Of a DNA stretch of 64,000 nt, positions 63,655-64,000 are shown one piece after another (position 1 is the stretch's first letter; each line of letters starts with the position of its first letter). A model generated the notes under the pieces. It saw only the letters and a list, made by a program, of their open reading frames with translations. It searched no databases and had not been told where the DNA came from. The DNA is from Paraphaeosphaeria minitans (lineage: Eukaryota > Ascomycota > Dothideomycetes > Pleosporales > Didymosphaeriaceae). The stretch covers positions 806,001 through 870,000 of the forward strand of contig WJXW01000015.1 of the NCBI GenBank assembly GCA_015832175.1. The letters run 5' to 3'. Made by a program: the position numbers and the translations under genes.

Positions 63655-64000
63655 CTAAAAGTTAACGCAAAGATCATGGTCGACAACGACTTCTTTTCGA
63701 ACGATACACCACTTCAGTTGATCCTCGTTTCTCCACCCACCATTAACAGAGACTCTCGCCCGGTCAATGCAGCTCCTACAATACTCTTCGTTACTGCGGC
63801 CATGCTTTCCATCAGGGCAGTAAAACACATTAGTTTGCTGCGTTACCGGTACCATGGTCACGTCCATGTTGCTGCTTGTTGTAATATCTATAAGTTGATC
63901 CTCTACCATAAATGTGCGACCGTCGGCCCCGGTTGTAGTGTGTTTTTGGTAGGTTCCTCGATCTTGAGTCTCTGTAGCTTGATAATTAATTTTGACAGCG
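63655..64000 (-). CDS. Small cysteine-containing protein, partial at the window edge
   Basis: The frame ending at 63655 (stop) is open past the ATG at 63909 to the window edge (RTFMVEDQLIDITTSSNMDV preceded by ETQDRGTYQKHTTTGADG), so the true start or an upstream exon lies beyond 64000. The visible C-terminus of about 113 residues has five Cys (FYCPDGKHG, EEYCRSCIDRA, LKWCIVR, DLCVNF) in a compact region, suggesting disulfides. This would suit a small secreted protein, but the signal-peptide region is not visible. No family is recognised. Confidence 0.45.
   Translation of the reverse strand, partial: AVKINYQATETQDRGTYQKHTTTGADGRTFMVEDQLIDITTSSNMDVTMVPVTQQTNVFYCPDGKHGRSNEEYCRSCIDRARVSVNGGWRNEDQLKWCIVRKEVVVDHDLCVNF

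Noticed and set aside
1..64000. CRISPR array, rRNA genes, or a Starship captain (DUF3435) gene
   Set aside because: No regularly spaced repeats with unique spacers and no rRNA-like segment. The only recombinase-like motifs are within the RecQ gene, not a stand-alone captain.

Overview
The window looks like the accessory, repeat-rich and probably subtelomeric part of a filamentous ascomycete genome. Genes carry short GT-AG introns of about 40-110 nt. Gene families typical of moulds are present (HET-NACHT-ankyrin receptor, RdRP, OrsD/RecQ telomere-linked helicase, EthD, F-box, fungal seven-helix membrane proteins), as are Fot1/pogo, hAT and Copia transposons. CpA-to-TpA decay between repeat copies resembles repeat-induced point mutation (RIP). 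A Dothideomycete, perhaps Pleosporales, is my guess from family resemblance only.

Layout. 0-4.7 kb holds two decayed BTB-domain genes and little else. 4.7-7.5 kb is a pogo element with perfect 45-bp terminal repeats inserted into an older pogo remnant. 7.8-9.1 kb is an apparently intact five-exon seven-helix membrane protein gene. Its broken paralogue starts at 13.2 kb and is cut off by a hAT element at about 14.1 kb. 14.3-16.9 kb (minus strand) is a chimera: a Copia-type LTR, leader and Gag N-terminus run in frame into a hAT transposase. 17.5-18.1 kb is a nucleoside deoxyribosyltransferase-like gene with one early stop. 20.9-25.9 kb carries three minus-strand genes: a kinase-like protein with a repeat-encoded coiled coil, a two-exon Ser-rich protein and a short unknown.

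26.1-28.1 kb is a second pogo element, itself hit by a solo LTR. 29.4 kb has a 142-bp perfect hairpin flanked by TA. 29.9-34 kb has an unknown charged protein, an EthD-domain gene and an F-box gene. 37.3-38.25 kb is RIP-like, TpA-rich relic DNA. 38.25-43.45 kb is a full-length Copia element whose gag and pol share one frame, separated only by TGA-CTA. 44.3-48.3 kb is a telomere-linked-helicase-type OrsD/RecQ gene with one stop and one frameshift, next to scattered telomere-like hexamers. 49.6-53.7 kb is an eight-exon RNA-dependent RNA polymerase gene with a single TAG. 54.2-56.0 kb is a third, RIP-decayed pogo element. 57.0-61.3 kb is a HET-NACHT-ankyrin receptor gene with several breaks. A small cysteine-containing protein runs off the right edge.

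Most large genes here are nearly whole but interrupted by one stop or a small indel, and several stops fit C-to-T at CpA. This suggests recent decay in a repeat-dense compartment, possibly RIP spreading from repeats into neighbours. The most unusual objects are the LTR-Gag-hAT chimera, the Copia gag-TGA-CTA-pol arrangement, and the helicase that appears to carry a tyrosine-recombinase-like region between OrsD and RecQ.
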